Origin: Stereum hirsutum FP-91666 SS1
Taxonomy: Eukaryota > Basidiomycota > Agaricomycetes > Russulales > Stereaceae
Length of the DNA stretch: 64,000 nt
NCBI RefSeq assembly: GCF_000264905.1
Contig: NW_006763135.1
Location: 1,591,179-1,655,178, forward strand
Direction of reading: 5' to 3'
Under the pieces are notes generated by a model, which was not told the DNA's origin, ran no database searches, and saw nothing but the letters and a program-made list of their open reading frames with translations. This document shows, piece by piece, positions 1-11,299 of this stretch (positions are counted from its first letter, which is position 1; every line of letters begins with the position of its first letter). The position numbers were made by a program, and so were the translations under genes.

Positions 1-1364
1 GTATGCGTACGAGTTCGCGACCATGGTTGAAGAAGAGCTCGCCGACCGCGAAGCGTTCTACGCCGAAATAGGTGTTGAAGCCCGTCGGGAATTCATACTG
101 TTTTGGTGGATACGCTGCTGCTTGACTGTTATGCAGAACATTCCGACGTTAATCAACGCAGAAGGGTTTCACAGTCGAATTCAAGAAAGCGCACTGTTCG
201 TTCCATCCCTGTTCCACTACCCCTGCAACACTCTGGATCCACTCGTCGACTTCGCGCGTCTCGTAGTATAGTCGGAGGCTGTCGGTCGTGTGGGGTATTC
301 GGTCGTCGCGTGCGACGTAGCGCGGTGGTGCATTAGGTTCTACTGGCTGAAGTTCCAAGATATTTAGTGACTATATTTGGTGGAGCGAATGAGATAGAGG
401 GTCATACTTCTTTGCTGGCGATGAGTTGGTAAGGGAGGAGCTCGATTGGTGGATGGTATTGTGCGGCGTTTGTGAGATGTTGGCGGGATCGTGCGTGGAT
501 TAGTTGGGGGAGGGTGGACCAGTGGAGGCCTGATAACATTATTGAAGTGATGGATAAAGAAATGAACATAGAAGCCCACCTTTTCGTAGAACGAATCCAT
601 CGACAACTGGAGTGACGCTTGCCTGCGACTGTCCAATATCTACGACCAGAGCGGAGCCCTTTCCAGAAGCAAACCTAGCCATAGACGCATCAAGCAGGCA
701 CAATAGACATGAGCTCGAAGAGATACCTACGCGTTCAATACGCTTGTGTTCGCGATGTAGAATGCAGGGACGTTGAACTCTTCAAACATGATCTCTGCCA
801 TCCTCTCACGGTTCGCGACAGTATTCCATGCCGGTTCTGTCACTAGAACTGGATGTTCCTCGAGATTTACGCGCATGACGTCCTCGAATGCGTGTCGGAT
901 GAGCGCAGGAATGGGCTTGAAATCATTTACTGACAAACACGAACCGACACAAGACTTATAAGTACTATACAGGGAGTGACAAGAAAGGAGACGCACTCAA
1001 GCCATCTTTCATAGGGTTTCCAATCTCCATGTTGGCCCTCCAAATCGAAGGTCCATGTTGCCCGATGAACAGTCTAGTCTCCTCCGCAGGAGCGGCGTCT
1101 TTTGGTGGCTGTTCACCGTTTTCTGCAGTCGCGTCGTCCATTGTTACATCTGGATTTGAACTTGCTGGTTGAGTGATGTAACCATATGAAGTAGGTATGA
1201 TGGCCTTTGGGGCATCGTCCCCCGCATATCCAGCGCGCAGGGTAGACGTGCCAATATCGAGCACAAGCGCGGAGACTTCGTCTGTAGAACACCAAACACC
1301 CCAAGAAATCAGCGTAATACGCGTATAAATATGACATGTACAGACCGCCTCCATATTGGACCAT
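1..1364 (-). CDS. ARP4: Actin-related protein 4 (Arp4), cut by window edge
   Basis: Arp4 (BAF53 in animals) is a nuclear actin-related subunit shared by the NuA4 acetyltransferase and the INO80 and SWR1 remodelers. Seven exons were joined: 1346..1364, 997..1281, 731..929, 580..674, 408..529, 195..346 and 1..125 (runs off). The protein starts [17 protein letters not shown], the typical fungal Arp4 start, followed by the actin-fold phosphate loop region ([10 protein letters not shown]). It continues with [23 protein letters not shown] and [16 protein letters not shown], all Arp4 landmarks. An acidic, Thr/Ala-rich insert sits at about residues 55-75, as in other Arp4 proteins. About 332 residues are visible; the family is about 430-490, so roughly the last quarter lies outside the window. 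The first intron has a GTCTGT donor. It is divergent from ERB1 with about 260 bp between start codons. The assignment is firm; exon edges are inferred from frame continuity. Confidence 0.95.
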
Positions 1365-1624
1365 GGTTTTGTGTCGGGGTGTGAGTGTGGTTGGATGAGT
1401 GGCTAAGAAAGGCAAGAGAGATCGAAGGAGGCGTTGAGTTTGCCCGATCGGATCTAAAGCTATTGGCTTTGAGCGTGGGAATCTCAAAAGTTCCTTCGAG
1501 CCCGACGCGACTTGGAAATTATTTGCCACTGTCTGCTCCGATCCCCTCTTTGCTTGGTCTTTACTTAAAATACCCCTCTTGGGTCATAGCTTGGGCATCT
1601 CCTTGCTTCATACATAGTCTCTCC
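1365..1624. promoter_or_regulatory. Shared divergent promoter region, ARP4/ERB1
   Basis: These 260 bp separate the ARP4 start codon (minus) from the ERB1 start codon (plus). Both genes serve growth-related nuclear work, chromatin remodeling and ribosome assembly, so co-regulation is plausible but not shown. The region is open in a plus-strand frame upstream of the ERB1 ATG, but the only extension starts with a GTG codon. I saw no TATA box that I would defend. Confidence 0.5.
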
Positions 1625-4300
1625 ATGGCTGTCGGTCTCGTTGCCAATGGCAAAAAGCGCAAGCAGGCGCCGGTAGAAGAACCTGTCGTCGAGGCTCTCC
1701 CTCAGGTTGGTCTGGATATGCACAGCGACGAGGAGGCGGAGGATGGGGTGGAAGGTTCGGATGATGAGGGTGTCGATGAGTTTCCGGAGATAGATGCGAG
1801 GAGTGATAGTGAGGGAGACGACGAAGGAGATGAGGAGGATGAAATCGAGGGAGAGGATGAGGAAGACAACGAAGGTCCCGAAGAGAGCGAAGAAGATGAC
1901 GATACTTCGACGGATGACGATCTTCACATCTTCCCCAAATCTAAAACGGTGATATCAGACATCACTGGCCAACCAAAGAAGGTCTACCCGGAGATAGAGC
2001 CCGACTACGATTCAGACTCGTCCACAGAGGATGTGGGTATACACTGCCTCTTTTCCTAGCCAAGGTTTCTTATCACGCATTTTAGGCACCCAATCGTGTC
2101 GGTGACATTCCAATGCACTGGTATGACGACTTGCCGCATGTAGGGTATAGTATTGAGGGGAAGAAAGTGCTCAAACCAGCAAGAGGAGACGAACTCGACA
2201 AGTTCTTGCAGACAGTAGATGATCCCTCCGCATGGTACGTTTCTCCCGCTTTGTAGGCGAAATTAATCCACTAACTGTCCCTTTCAGGACTTCGGCGTTT
2301 GACAAGAATACGCAGATGGATAAACCCCTCACTGCGGAAGAACTCGACATCATCCGTCGTTTACAAGCACATGAAAACCCGGATGCGGAGTATGACCCTT
2401 ATGAACCTACCGTCGAATGGTTTACGGGTAAGGGTAAAGAGGAGATTATGCCGTTGTCTGGCGCTCCTGAGCCCAAACGGAGATGGGTGGCCAGTAAATG
2501 GGAAAAGCAGAAGGTATGGTTGGTCTTCGTTTAGCTCGATGGGCCTCGGTCGTTTATGACGCGCAATTTACAGATCATGAAAATCGTGCGTGCGATCCGC
2601 CAAGGCCGTATTGTCCCCTCAAAACCAAAAACCGCATCCACCCAACCACAATTCTACGCCATCTGGAACGAAGCCCCGTCCGCACACGCTCCACCACTTC
2701 CTGCTCCCAAGCCTCGCCTACCTACCAATGCCGAATCATATAATCCCCCAGAAGAGTACTTACCCACCGAAGAAGAACGTAAGGAATGGGAAGCCACCGA
2801 CAAAGAAGACCGTGAACGTGACTTCCTACCACAAAAGTACTCCTCGCTTCGACTCGTTCCCGGATACGACCAGTTCATACAAGAGCGGTTCAGTCGTCAG
2901 CTGGATCTCTACCTCGCACCCCGGATACAGCGTGCAAAACTCAACATTGATCCTAATAGTCTCATTCCGAAGTTGCCTAGCCCGAGTAGTCTGCGTCCTT
3001 TCCCTAATTACAGGAACTTGAGGTTTCCCCACACGAAGGGTCGTGTGAGGTGTCTGAGCGTTAGTCCCGACGGTGCATGGACTGTCAGCGCAGATGAGGA
3101 GGGCGTGGTCAGTTTATGGGAGGTGACGGTCGGCCGAGAACTCAAGCGGTGGAATATGGGTGAGATGGTTGGTGCGATTGAATGGTGTCCAAGGACAGAC
3201 GTCAGCTACTTCGTCGTTGGAACGTACGTTTTCCACCTCATCATGGGATTAACATAGGCGCTGAATCTTCCTCTTCACAGTGACGAGAAACTGCATTTTA
3301 TCATACCACCAAACGTGCCTCAGACAATTCTAACCGCCACCCAAAATCTCCTCGCACCAGCAACGCTGCCGCCAGCACCTGCAGCTCCATCACCAATCAA
3401 ATGGACCAATCCTCCTTCCGCTTCTTCCATTTCCAGCGAGAAACCCATCTTGTCCGTCGGTCTCCCGCAATCGTCCGGAGTGCCCAAACAAATATCATGG
3501 CATCGTAAGGGCGATTACTTCGCCACAGTCTGTGAGTTATGCTATGTCCTGTTCTACTCAAAGTGTTCTCATGCGGAGTTGTTGGATCAGCGAACGGCGA
3601 GGGCGTCGGTGGCGTCTGGATTCACCAAATTTCCCGTCGCCATTCCCAAGCGCCTTTCAGAAAGGTCAAGGGAGCTGTACAGCTGGTATTATTCCATCCG
3701 ACAAAACCTCAATTCTTCGTAGCCGTACGTTCCTCTTTCCTATCAGGTGCTGTGCGTGTTACTCATTATCTACGGTACCGATAGACCCAGCGTCATGTCC
3801 GGGTCTACAACCTCGCCGAGCAGAAGCTGCTGAAGACCCTGATGCCTGGCAGCCGATGGATCTCGTCAATGGACGTGCATCCCTCAGGAGACCATATTAT
3901 TGTCGGTGGCTACGACCGCAAACTTTGCTGGTTCGATCTCGAGCTCAGCGACAAGCCTTACAAAATCATGCGGTATGGTCTTCGAGGTTCTACTATAGCC
4001 AACTCTTTTCTGACTTCGACTGGTCTCTTATATAGGTACCATTCGCGCGCAATCCGCTCCGTCCAATTCCACCCCACCTACCCATTATTCGCGTCCTCTT
4101 CAGACGATGGCTCCATCCAGATCTTCCACTCTCGAGTATACAACGACCTCATGACGGACCCGTTGATCGTGCCCTTGAAGATCTTGAGAGGGCATGAGGT
4201 TAAAGATAACCTTGGTGTTCTACAAATCAAGTGGGTCCCGAGGCAGCCTTGGCTGGTCAGTGCTGGGGCGGATAGCAATGTTGGCGTGTGGTGTAGTTAG
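1625..4300 (+). CDS. ERB1: Ribosome biogenesis protein Erb1 (BOP1 homologue)
   Basis: Erb1 acts in the nucleolus with Nop7 and Ytm1 (the PeBoW complex) in 27S pre-rRNA processing and 60S subunit maturation. Eight exons close in frame: 1625..2032, 2086..2234, 2288..2513, 2574..3223, 3281..3531, 3591..3724, 3785..3972 and 4036..4300 (756 aa). Residues about 30-100 are a long Asp/Glu run, typical of the family. The BOP1 N-terminal domain follows ([17 protein letters not shown], then the stretch ending [17 protein letters not shown]). The C-terminal half is a WD40 propeller ([57 protein letters not shown]), ending [11 protein letters not shown]. The start is the first ATG giving the usual short basic N-terminus (NGKKRKQ) before the acidic stretch. 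Length matches the family. Confidence 0.96.
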
Positions 4301-5543
4301 GACCGTGAGTGGAACTGGGATTTGTTCGGATCCCAGTTATCTCTGGGAAGTGATGTTGTAGGGGGGAACATTTTGAATTCATCTGCCCTCTTTCCAAGCT
4401 TTACCCGAAGAGCTTGCTATCCTACTCACAAGTGCGCTGCTAATAGGTTAATTGCCACAGCCGTATGCAGCGAGCTTGAGCTTGAGTGATTGAGTCGTCG
4501 ATGCCCGCTCGACTCGTTGTACGTACCTTTGCGATGAATTATTTCTCCTGTGCGAGTGAAATCCCCATTTTTGTCAGGATAACCGTCGTGTTTGCCACTC
4601 CGTGGGTGGCGGGTGGCCCGTCCACCGTAATAAATGTTTGTCACCATTCCGGACGTTTTCGTAATTGTTAATTTTGATCTCAGCGGCGACGAAGAAGCTT
4701 CCGATGGACTTGATCAAGGTGAATGGACAATTTGCCTCCGTGGCCTCCTCCGTCCTTGCACAGCAACGTCCATTCGTCCGGCGTCTTCATCCGTCTTGAT
4801 GTGCGCTAAACGCTGTCCATCCGTCCATCCCGGTCAGCGTGTCCTGTTTTACATCACCTACTTCGTCTCTCATCCAAGTCATGTTTTCAATTCCATAGGA
4901 CCCTCGCAACGCGCCGCAAGACTCGAGATTCACCCACGAGCATTGGCAGATGCTGAGAACAACCTATATTCGGTAAATGCCTTGTACTGAGAATGGAACC
5001 TCCTACGGTGCAACGGGACCGGTTCTCCACCTCACCTTTCGCTTGCGCCATATCACCGAGAATTCACACGGAGGCACAGGCTACACGGAGATGAGTCTTA
5101 TAAGCTATCCCACTATCGTCAGTCTGTCGCTGCCTTGCGATGCGCTTGGAGATGTAGATGCGGGTATCTCTTCAGAGCGCCCTGGAGGACTGAAGATGCG
5201 GCTGCGACATCCGATATAAGGTAAGAGAAGTTACAGCGCGGGAACGAAGAAGTCCTGCAGGCCCTTTGTAGACAAAAAAGGAAGGGAGAGGGTGTGAGCT
5301 GGCGGGGAATGTCGAAGGGCCGGCGGTCAACGTCAGACTGCAAGATATATTACATCCTCATGTCATCCTAAACCCGTTTGGCGCTGCCCCCTCTCCTTTT
5401 GCCGTCGCACCCTTGTCAAAAGCGCTGTCCTTTCTCGAGCCTTCGTCGGTTCACCCCTTCCTCCCCGCCTCAGGCCGTCTTGTCAACTGCTGGCTCTCTC
5501 CCGATCCATCTCTTGGTCTTGAACCCACTTTCACGTTTCCAAC
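4301..5543. other. Intergenic stretch, no gene recognised
   Basis: This 1.2 kb lies between the ERB1 stop and the seven-pass membrane protein. It contains only short overlapping frames on both strands, with no recognisable motif and no continuous series of exons. From about 5350 the plus strand is pyrimidine rich up to the next ATG, which suits a basidiomycete core promoter and leader. It must hold the ERB1 3' end and the promoter of the next gene. Confidence 0.5.
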
Positions 5544-7422
5544 ATGACAGACTGGACTAGTGAAACCGAGCTTGCTACTGATGCCCGTATGTCAACGCGA
5601 TCGTGGTGGGCTTGGTAGACGGTGTACACTGACCTTGGCATCTGCTCTACAGGCGCTTTCACCAAGATTTTGTTCACGTTCTTCGGCATCTATGTGTGGG
5701 AGCTATTCCAGACGAGTGACTTTGAAATATCTATTCTGCTTGGTCGTCGGAAGTTGCAATGGCCCATGGGTACGTTTTGACTGTGAAACTATATGTAGCT
5801 TGTGTCCTGACCCGCTCCGATGCAGTCTTCTTTTTCTTGTGTCGATATAGCATCTTGTGGTCACTCGTTGGATTGTAAGTTGTCTGCAACATCTCCGACG
5901 TGGACGAACCTAAACTCCCATTTGCATAGATTAATCGCATCGTCGGTTACGCAGCCCGTGAGTAACCATCCTCTGTCTGCTCAGCGCGTAGCTTTATCTG
6001 ATGACCATATGCTGCAGATCCACTGTCATGTATGTCTCATGATTATCACCTGGCCTGAGCCTCGCAGGCTCGCTCATGACAGATTTCCTACAGGCACTCT
6101 ATACCTTCACCACTGTACGTGATCTTCCGGTCTGCTCGAGTGACCCATTCCCTGACCCACCCCTAGATTGTAGGACAATTGGCGATCTTAACGGCTTCAA
6201 CGTCATTAATGATTAGAACGTCGGTACCCTCGTGAAGCTTGATAACTCACTTTGCTCATAATGCTTTGTGTAGGTTCATTCTGTGGAAGAGAAAAATGTC
6301 TATCGTGATCCCGTTGACTGTGCTGTCTCTCGCACAATGGGGCCTTATCTGGCGTGGAATGTTCCTCGTCAACGGTAGTTGGAGCGACGATGTTCAAACT
6401 TGCACGGTGACGACCGTTAACTCGCAGTATCTCCAAGCCACCTTCTTTTATAGTGCGTTCATGCTGGTTCATACTGCTATCAATGACGATACTGATCATT
6501 GACCTCGCGTGTATAGCGATGGCTTTTGATTTCGTACTATTGGTTGCTGCTGGGTACCAGTTTCTCAGGCAAGCGGCCAGAGTCAGCATCTGGGACCTAC
6601 TCTTCAGGGATGGCTTGATTTTCTTCATCGCTGCGTCTGCCTGTAACATTCTTCCTGCGGTGAGTCTTAGTTACGTGCTTCTACTTCGCTGTCGGCCAGT
6701 GCCTCATTGAGGATTCAAATGCTCTAGATATTCGCTATCTTGGACCTTAACTGTGAGTAAAATTTCCCTACATTAGTCTTTTTCGAGACTGACTCAAGCA
6801 TGGAATACAGCTGTCATGAATGTGTGAGTCTGAAACAGCTCGTGGGCGTTCAAAATTTTGTTCCTCACCCCTGCCATCTGTCTTGCAACGAACTTTCTAG
6901 CATCACCGCCGTAAGCTCCTAATAGTCGCCTGCTTTACCTTTCTAAGTCTCACGAGCGCTTCCATTGTCCACATCCAGGTCCCCGCGGGTACAGTCTCGT
7001 AAGTCCTTCAAACGCCCTCGCTATCCTATTTCCCTCGGACTTCGACTCATTAACGCTCACCACGCAATTCTCCAGTGCCATCGCAGCTTGTCGCACAGTC
7101 ATCCAGCTCAAAGACCTCCATGATGATATTTACACGCATACCGCCGCCATCATCGGAGGTGGGAACCGCAGGCCTACCCACTTCACTCGACCGGTGGTCA
7201 GCGTCAAGACTGAGCAGTTCGTCATGGATGACTTTGGGTTCGTCTTTTCATTTCACCTGTCTGGCAGCCTTCAATATTGATCTTACCGAACTTTCGACTG
7301 GTCTCGACGGAATGTCATGCAGGAAGCGACCGAATCAGCAAGACCATAGTCCTGCGAGCCGAAATTCGCTTGACTCCAGTCCTGGTGGTTTCAGCAACAA
7401 GGAGGCCCATGACACTTTGTGA
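5544..7422 (+). CDS. Seven-pass membrane protein of unknown function (15 exons)
   Basis: I do not recognise a named family beyond the broad group of uncharacterised seven-helix proteins common in Agaricomycetes. Fifteen exons close exactly in frame to 324 aa: 5544..5586, 5653..5769, 5826..5874, 5930..5957, 6018..6029, 6094..6114, 6167..6219, 6274..6452, 6517..6659, 6728..6752, 6811..6823, 6901..6910, 6979..6998, 7076..7237 and 7323..7422. The translation starts MTDWTSETELATDARAF and shows hydrophobic helices (ILFTFFGIYVWELF, YSILWSLVGLLIASSV, IVGQLAILTASTSLMI, FDFVLLVAAGYQFL, DGLIFFIAASACNILPAIFAI, VITAVPAGTVSAIAA). A polar tail ends in a Ser/Pro/Gly-rich segment (KRPNQQDHSPASRNSL). Several exons are tiny (10, 12, 13 bp). 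A receptor role is possible but unsupported. An alternative end is a TGA at 7278 if the last intron is retained. Confidence 0.8.
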
Positions 7423-8198
7423 ATGCTCCCTTCGGCTTCAGGATTTATTTGCCTCCCCTTCCGACTCTCCCGCCGCCACGAAAACCGCCATATGCTACAC
7501 GTTCTTCCTGGTTTTGGACTCTATCTGATTCGCCATACCTTACAAAAGTGGTATTGTTTTGGTTCTCAAGGTTGAATTGGATTGCCGACATCCATACCGT
7601 CCCGCTTCGTTCTTATTTCTCGCCATGTAGGACTCCAGTTAATGTGCAGCAGTGCCGCATAGAGTACAGTGGTTCATTTCCGAGTCGAGTCTCGGGTCTC
7701 GTCTCCATGCGTATTGATGTCTTCTTGCTTACCCCCCTCATTCCATCCGTGATTACGTTCACCCGTTCGATGTATTGTATAACTAAAACTACTTGCGAGG
7801 TCTTTTTGCCGTCTTGTATCTTGTCTTGATTTGGCGCGGTGCGCGCTACCCCTTACTCTCTCTTACCTTACGCTCCTTCGGCTTAAATTTTGTTGTGAAT
7901 ACCCAGTTCTTATGGTCGTATCCTTGCAATCGCGCAAGTAGTGTCAGTCAAAGGATAGGGTGGGTAAGCCCGACGACAGTATGATTGTATGCCATCAGAT
8001 GCAAGAAAAAGCAGCGCCTACCAAGCCAAACATACAAGCTGGACACCAACTCCTACTCACCACCTGGTCGTTACAGACACGAAGAGCCAAAACCAGAGCC
8101 AATACAGAACGAAGCACTGCAAGGAAAGACAAATAAGAGGAAAGGAGGAAAGGAGTAAGAAAAAACGAATCGCGAGCCGTAGGCGGAAAATCCGACGT
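7423..8198. other. Intergenic stretch between convergent genes
   Basis: This 0.78 kb lies between the stops of the plus-strand membrane protein and the minus-strand DUF2423 gene. It should hold both 3' ends. T-rich plus-strand stretches near 7520-7910 and A-rich stretches near 8080-8170 are consistent with two converging 3' UTRs. No coding signal was recognised. Confidence 0.5.
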
Positions 8199-9129
8199 TT
8201 ATCGCCTCCTATGCGACCTCCCCGACTTTCTCTTCGCAGCGACCGTCCCCTGTCTGTTCATACCCCTCGCCTTCGGTCTCGGTGCGAGGCCCTTCGAGGA
8301 TCTCCACGATTCTCTCCGTGATTGTCTGGGTCCGTGTGTGGATACGCGTGTGGATTTTGATGAGGATGCGGCACCGTCCACATCCATGGTTTCTGAGAGT
8401 GGAAAGTATCGGAGGAGAAAAACGCATCGTCAGCCACAAGTAAAATTGAAGATGCTATGAGACTGAACGAGCAGAGAAAAAGAGATCGGAATGTGTGTGG
8501 GTATCGAAGTGTAGACATGTCGAAACCCTCTCAACTGCTGAAAGAAAAGCATGAGAGTAAGAGGGCATACGAAGCGCAAAAGCTCTTCAATGACAGCCCT
8601 TGGTCTGTGCTGAGCGCTTGATTCTGCGGCATTGCCCTGCTCCTAGGTCACCTTGACTAAAGGCAGGGTCACCAAGAGCGATAGCAGCCATAGACGTGAA
8701 AACCGACGAAGGGCCGCTCCCCAGAATGATTGAAGTCGCTGTCTGCGCCGTGACCCCACCATCTGCACGAAACCGCTCCATGACCTCAAGCGTAATATAC
8801 TCCGGCCCCAACAGTCCAAAAGCCGGATAATCAAAGCCATCGTCGCAACCATCCCAGTCATTCGAATCTCGACACCAACCTTTTCCTTCTGTTTTCTCTC
8901 CGTCTACGCCCTCAGCGTCCGCATCCTCCATAACCTCGTCGCCTTCCGCATCTGCCCTCCCTTCCTCTCCTCCTTCCTCTACGTCTTCTTCAGTTGGAAG
9001 TGAGGCGACAGCTTTGAGTTTTGCGCTGAGACGGGCGAGACGTGCGGCTTCGATGGCTGCGTAGACGCCATCTTCACGCTTTTTGGCACGGTACGTGCGC
9101 TTGACTTTTGAGCGGGTGGATTTAGCCAT
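8199..9129 (-). CDS. DUF2423 nucleolar protein (LLP / YBL028C type)
   Basis: The N-terminus MAKSTRSKVKRTYRAKKRE and following helix (AAIEAARLARLSAKLKAV) match the DUF2423 domain of small basic nucleolar proteins such as yeast Ybl028c and human LLPH. The C-terminal exon carries the other family hallmark, STHGPRQSRRESWRSSKG followed by LAPRPKARGMNRQG and a basic end. Joining 8880..9129 to 8199..8392 gives 147 aa in frame, a normal length. The 487-bp intron this implies is long for this genome. The first 294 nt of that intron are open in frame with exon 1, so a retained form would give a 180-aa protein with a different C-terminus. The middle of the protein is acidic. A ribosome biogenesis role is inferred from the family. 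Confidence 0.8.
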
Positions 9130-9593
9130 AGTTTATTTGGGTGACGATGATGAACCGGAGAATGAGATCGGTGTAAGGGGTTCAGGTGGAAGGTGAGGAT
9201 GAGGATGAGGAGCTCGAGTAGAGAAGAAAAGACTCGGAGTGAGTAAAAACGACAAGTGTGGCGTAATTCGCACTGCTTCAGCCGCACTGTGGCGCTGACT
9301 CCTGTGACCTTGGCCCACATTCGTTTTTTTTTCTGAGTCAATAATTTTTTAAGGTCACAGAGTGCTACAATACTGGGCTACATCATTTTGCGATAAATAT
9401 CACAGAATTTATCGGTTTTACAAAGGCAAGTGAGAACATGATAACGAGCGACGGTAACGATAGTCCGAATGGTCATAAGGAGATGTCCGCTGGATCAAGC
9501 AAGTCAGAGCATAATAACGAGCAACGATAACAATGGTCCGAATGTCCACAAGAAAGAGTTCGCTGAATCAAGTCCAGCGGCTGCGGAAGTCTG
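9130..9593. other. Promoter region of the DUF2423 gene and 3' end of the GH16 gene
   Basis: Both flanking genes are on the minus strand, so this stretch holds the upstream region of the DUF2423 gene and the 3' UTR of the GH16 gene. An A/T-rich part at 9320-9420 and two similar short segments near 9435-9480 and 9510-9545 (each with an AACGAGC-like core and GTCCGAATG) are visible. No gene was recognised. Confidence 0.45.
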
Positions 9594-10738
9594 TCAGATG
9601 CTACAAGCCGTCCCGTTCACCGTGTCCGTATATCCTGTGTACATGTCAATCGTCTTGATGTAGGTGTGGGTATCCTCGGTCGGGGGACCTGCGGACCACG
9701 TAGGGTTGCCGTTGCTCCAGACGTTCCAGATCCAGCCGCCTGGGTTCGTAGGGAGCTGTGTGGCGGGAATGAGAGGGCATGGGTAAGCACGCGGTACGGT
9801 AGGGGGAAATAATCGGAAAATGTGAGCAAGGATAAACGTACGTTGTCAGTCAGGCTTGCCACCTGGTTCCCATCAATGAAGAATGTTGAAGCAGCAGATG
9901 TCCACTGAATGAAGGTTTAGCCACCGTGACCGTGCGAAGAAATATGATCGTAGAACTTACGTCGATACGATACTCGTGGAAATCTTCAGAAGGATCAAAC
10001 GAGAAGGGGATGATCTCGTATGTCTTGTTGCCTCCTTCAGTAGTGGCCTGGTTCGTTGCCCAAATCCCCATAGAAACATTCGGGCTGGATTTTAAGGCGG
10101 TCGTGGTCAGAATCTCGAAGTCGATTTCTTGATAATTGTTGACTAAAGCAAACACATTTTTGCATGAGCGAATGTCGTGACGGTAGTGGCGAATATGCGA
10201 CTCACGATAGAAGAAGTTTCCCTCGACAATACCCTCAACGGGACTGGACTTGAGCATAGTCCTTACGCTGGCGTACTCAATCGAAACAGAGTCCGTGCCG
10301 ACCGCGGCGCATATCACGTTCCCAGAAGTATACGCAGATACTTTCAAGTCCAACACGGTGAAGCCATCGACGGTAGATAGTGCGGCGTTGGCGGGGGTGA
10401 ATGTGTGGTTGAGCGGGTCGTTGGGGACGGAGTAATCGCTAACATGCATTGAGTTGTTGCTACACGAAAACAATGAGTGTGAGTGTGAGGGTGAGGGTGA
10501 GGGTAAACACGCTAGATGGGAAAACTAACCCAAGGAATGCCGTAAGATTACCTCCAGCGGTGGCGGTAGTGAAGTCGGTGAAGTTCCTCATCGTGAAGCC
10601 GCCAGGTGTACCATTGAGGGTATACGTATCGCACTCTTGTCGAGATGCAAGGTGCGAGCGTGCCGGACTGGCCGAAGCAGCACCGAAAGAAGAGGCAGCG
10701 AAGGCAAGGAAAAGTGGGAGAGTTTGGTAAGAAGACAT
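9594..10738 (-). CDS. Secreted glycoside hydrolase family 16 protein
   Basis: GH16 enzymes act on beta-glucans; several fungal members remodel the cell wall. The N-terminus is a signal peptide (hydrophobic LPLFLAFAASSFGAASA). A clan-B jelly-roll sequence follows, with the catalytic signature EIDFE inside NNYQEIDFEILTTTALK, so both acidic catalytic residues are present. Further GH16 landmarks are EDFHEYRID, WTSAASTFFIDGNQVA, GGWIWNVWSNGNPTWSAGPP and a C-terminal IKTIDMYTGY. Four introns interrupt it; one, near 10460-10530, has its pyrimidine tract made of CCCTCA repeats. The start is the ATG just upstream of the signal peptide; the stop follows GTACSI. Several N-glycosylation sites (NFT, NLT, NNS, NHT, NVS) agree with secretion. 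The substrate (beta-1,3- or mixed-linkage glucan) cannot be told from sequence alone. Confidence 0.88.
10472..10503. repeat. GTGAG/GGGTGA short tandem repeat inside a GH16 intron
   Basis: The plus strand reads repeated GTGAGTGT then GAGGGT units. On the coding (minus) strand this is a CCCTCA-type pyrimidine run just upstream of the intron acceptor, so it probably serves as the polypyrimidine tract. Confidence 0.7.
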
Positions 10739-11299
10739 GATAAAGAAGATGGTGATGGCTCAAACACTGCGTCGAGGTCCCCTTCTTATACAAAAGATGA
10801 AGCCCGGATCCGCACGCTGACATAAAAGTATGCTGGCTCATCATTGGTTTATGACGCCTTTGCACTGCAAAAAAAAAAAACGGGTCTTGACTGAGTGGTG
10901 TAAAAACGTCATAAGCCAAGGATAATAATTTGGATCCGACTGTCTCATACAGGGCAAAAGCAGTTACGAGGGCGGACGGGCGAGACAACTAGATGGTAGA
11001 TATTCTTCTCTATAGGAATTGCGGTAGCTAGCTAGCAGGGCAAGACTGATGGGCCAGTCATTCAGGCCAATTCCTGCACAGAAACAAGGCATATGGTTCC
11101 ATAGTGAGGCTGTCTAGCATTTTACACCCAAGCTTTGTGGTGGTCTCGGAGGAAACCTGACGGTCAGGCTGACGCTCGCCCAGGCTGTCACAGCGCGGAA
11201 GGTCACAACCTGTCACGATCGGTCACGGTGACGCAGGAGCGCTTCGGATTCGGCGAGCTGGTGAAGAAATAATATCACATCAACTTTCTTTACTTCGCG
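10739..11299. promoter_or_regulatory. Divergent promoter region, GH16 / poly(A)-binding protein
   Basis: This 561-bp stretch separates two divergent start codons. It has an A run at about 10869-10880 and no convincing coding frame. Near 11140-11235 there are repeated GTCAC/GGTCAGG words (for example CGGTCAGGCTGAC and CGGTCACGGTGACG, the latter palindromic). They could be regulatory sites but I cannot name a factor. Confidence 0.45.

Noticed and set aside
8587..8878. Separate gene downstream of the DUF2423 N-terminal exon
   Set aside because: The frame is continuous with exon 1, and splicing over it restores the known C-terminal block; it is better read as intron.
10472..10503. Telomere-like GGGTGA repeat
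   Set aside because: The unit does not match the fungal telomere TTAGGG and it sits inside a gene as a splice polypyrimidine tract.
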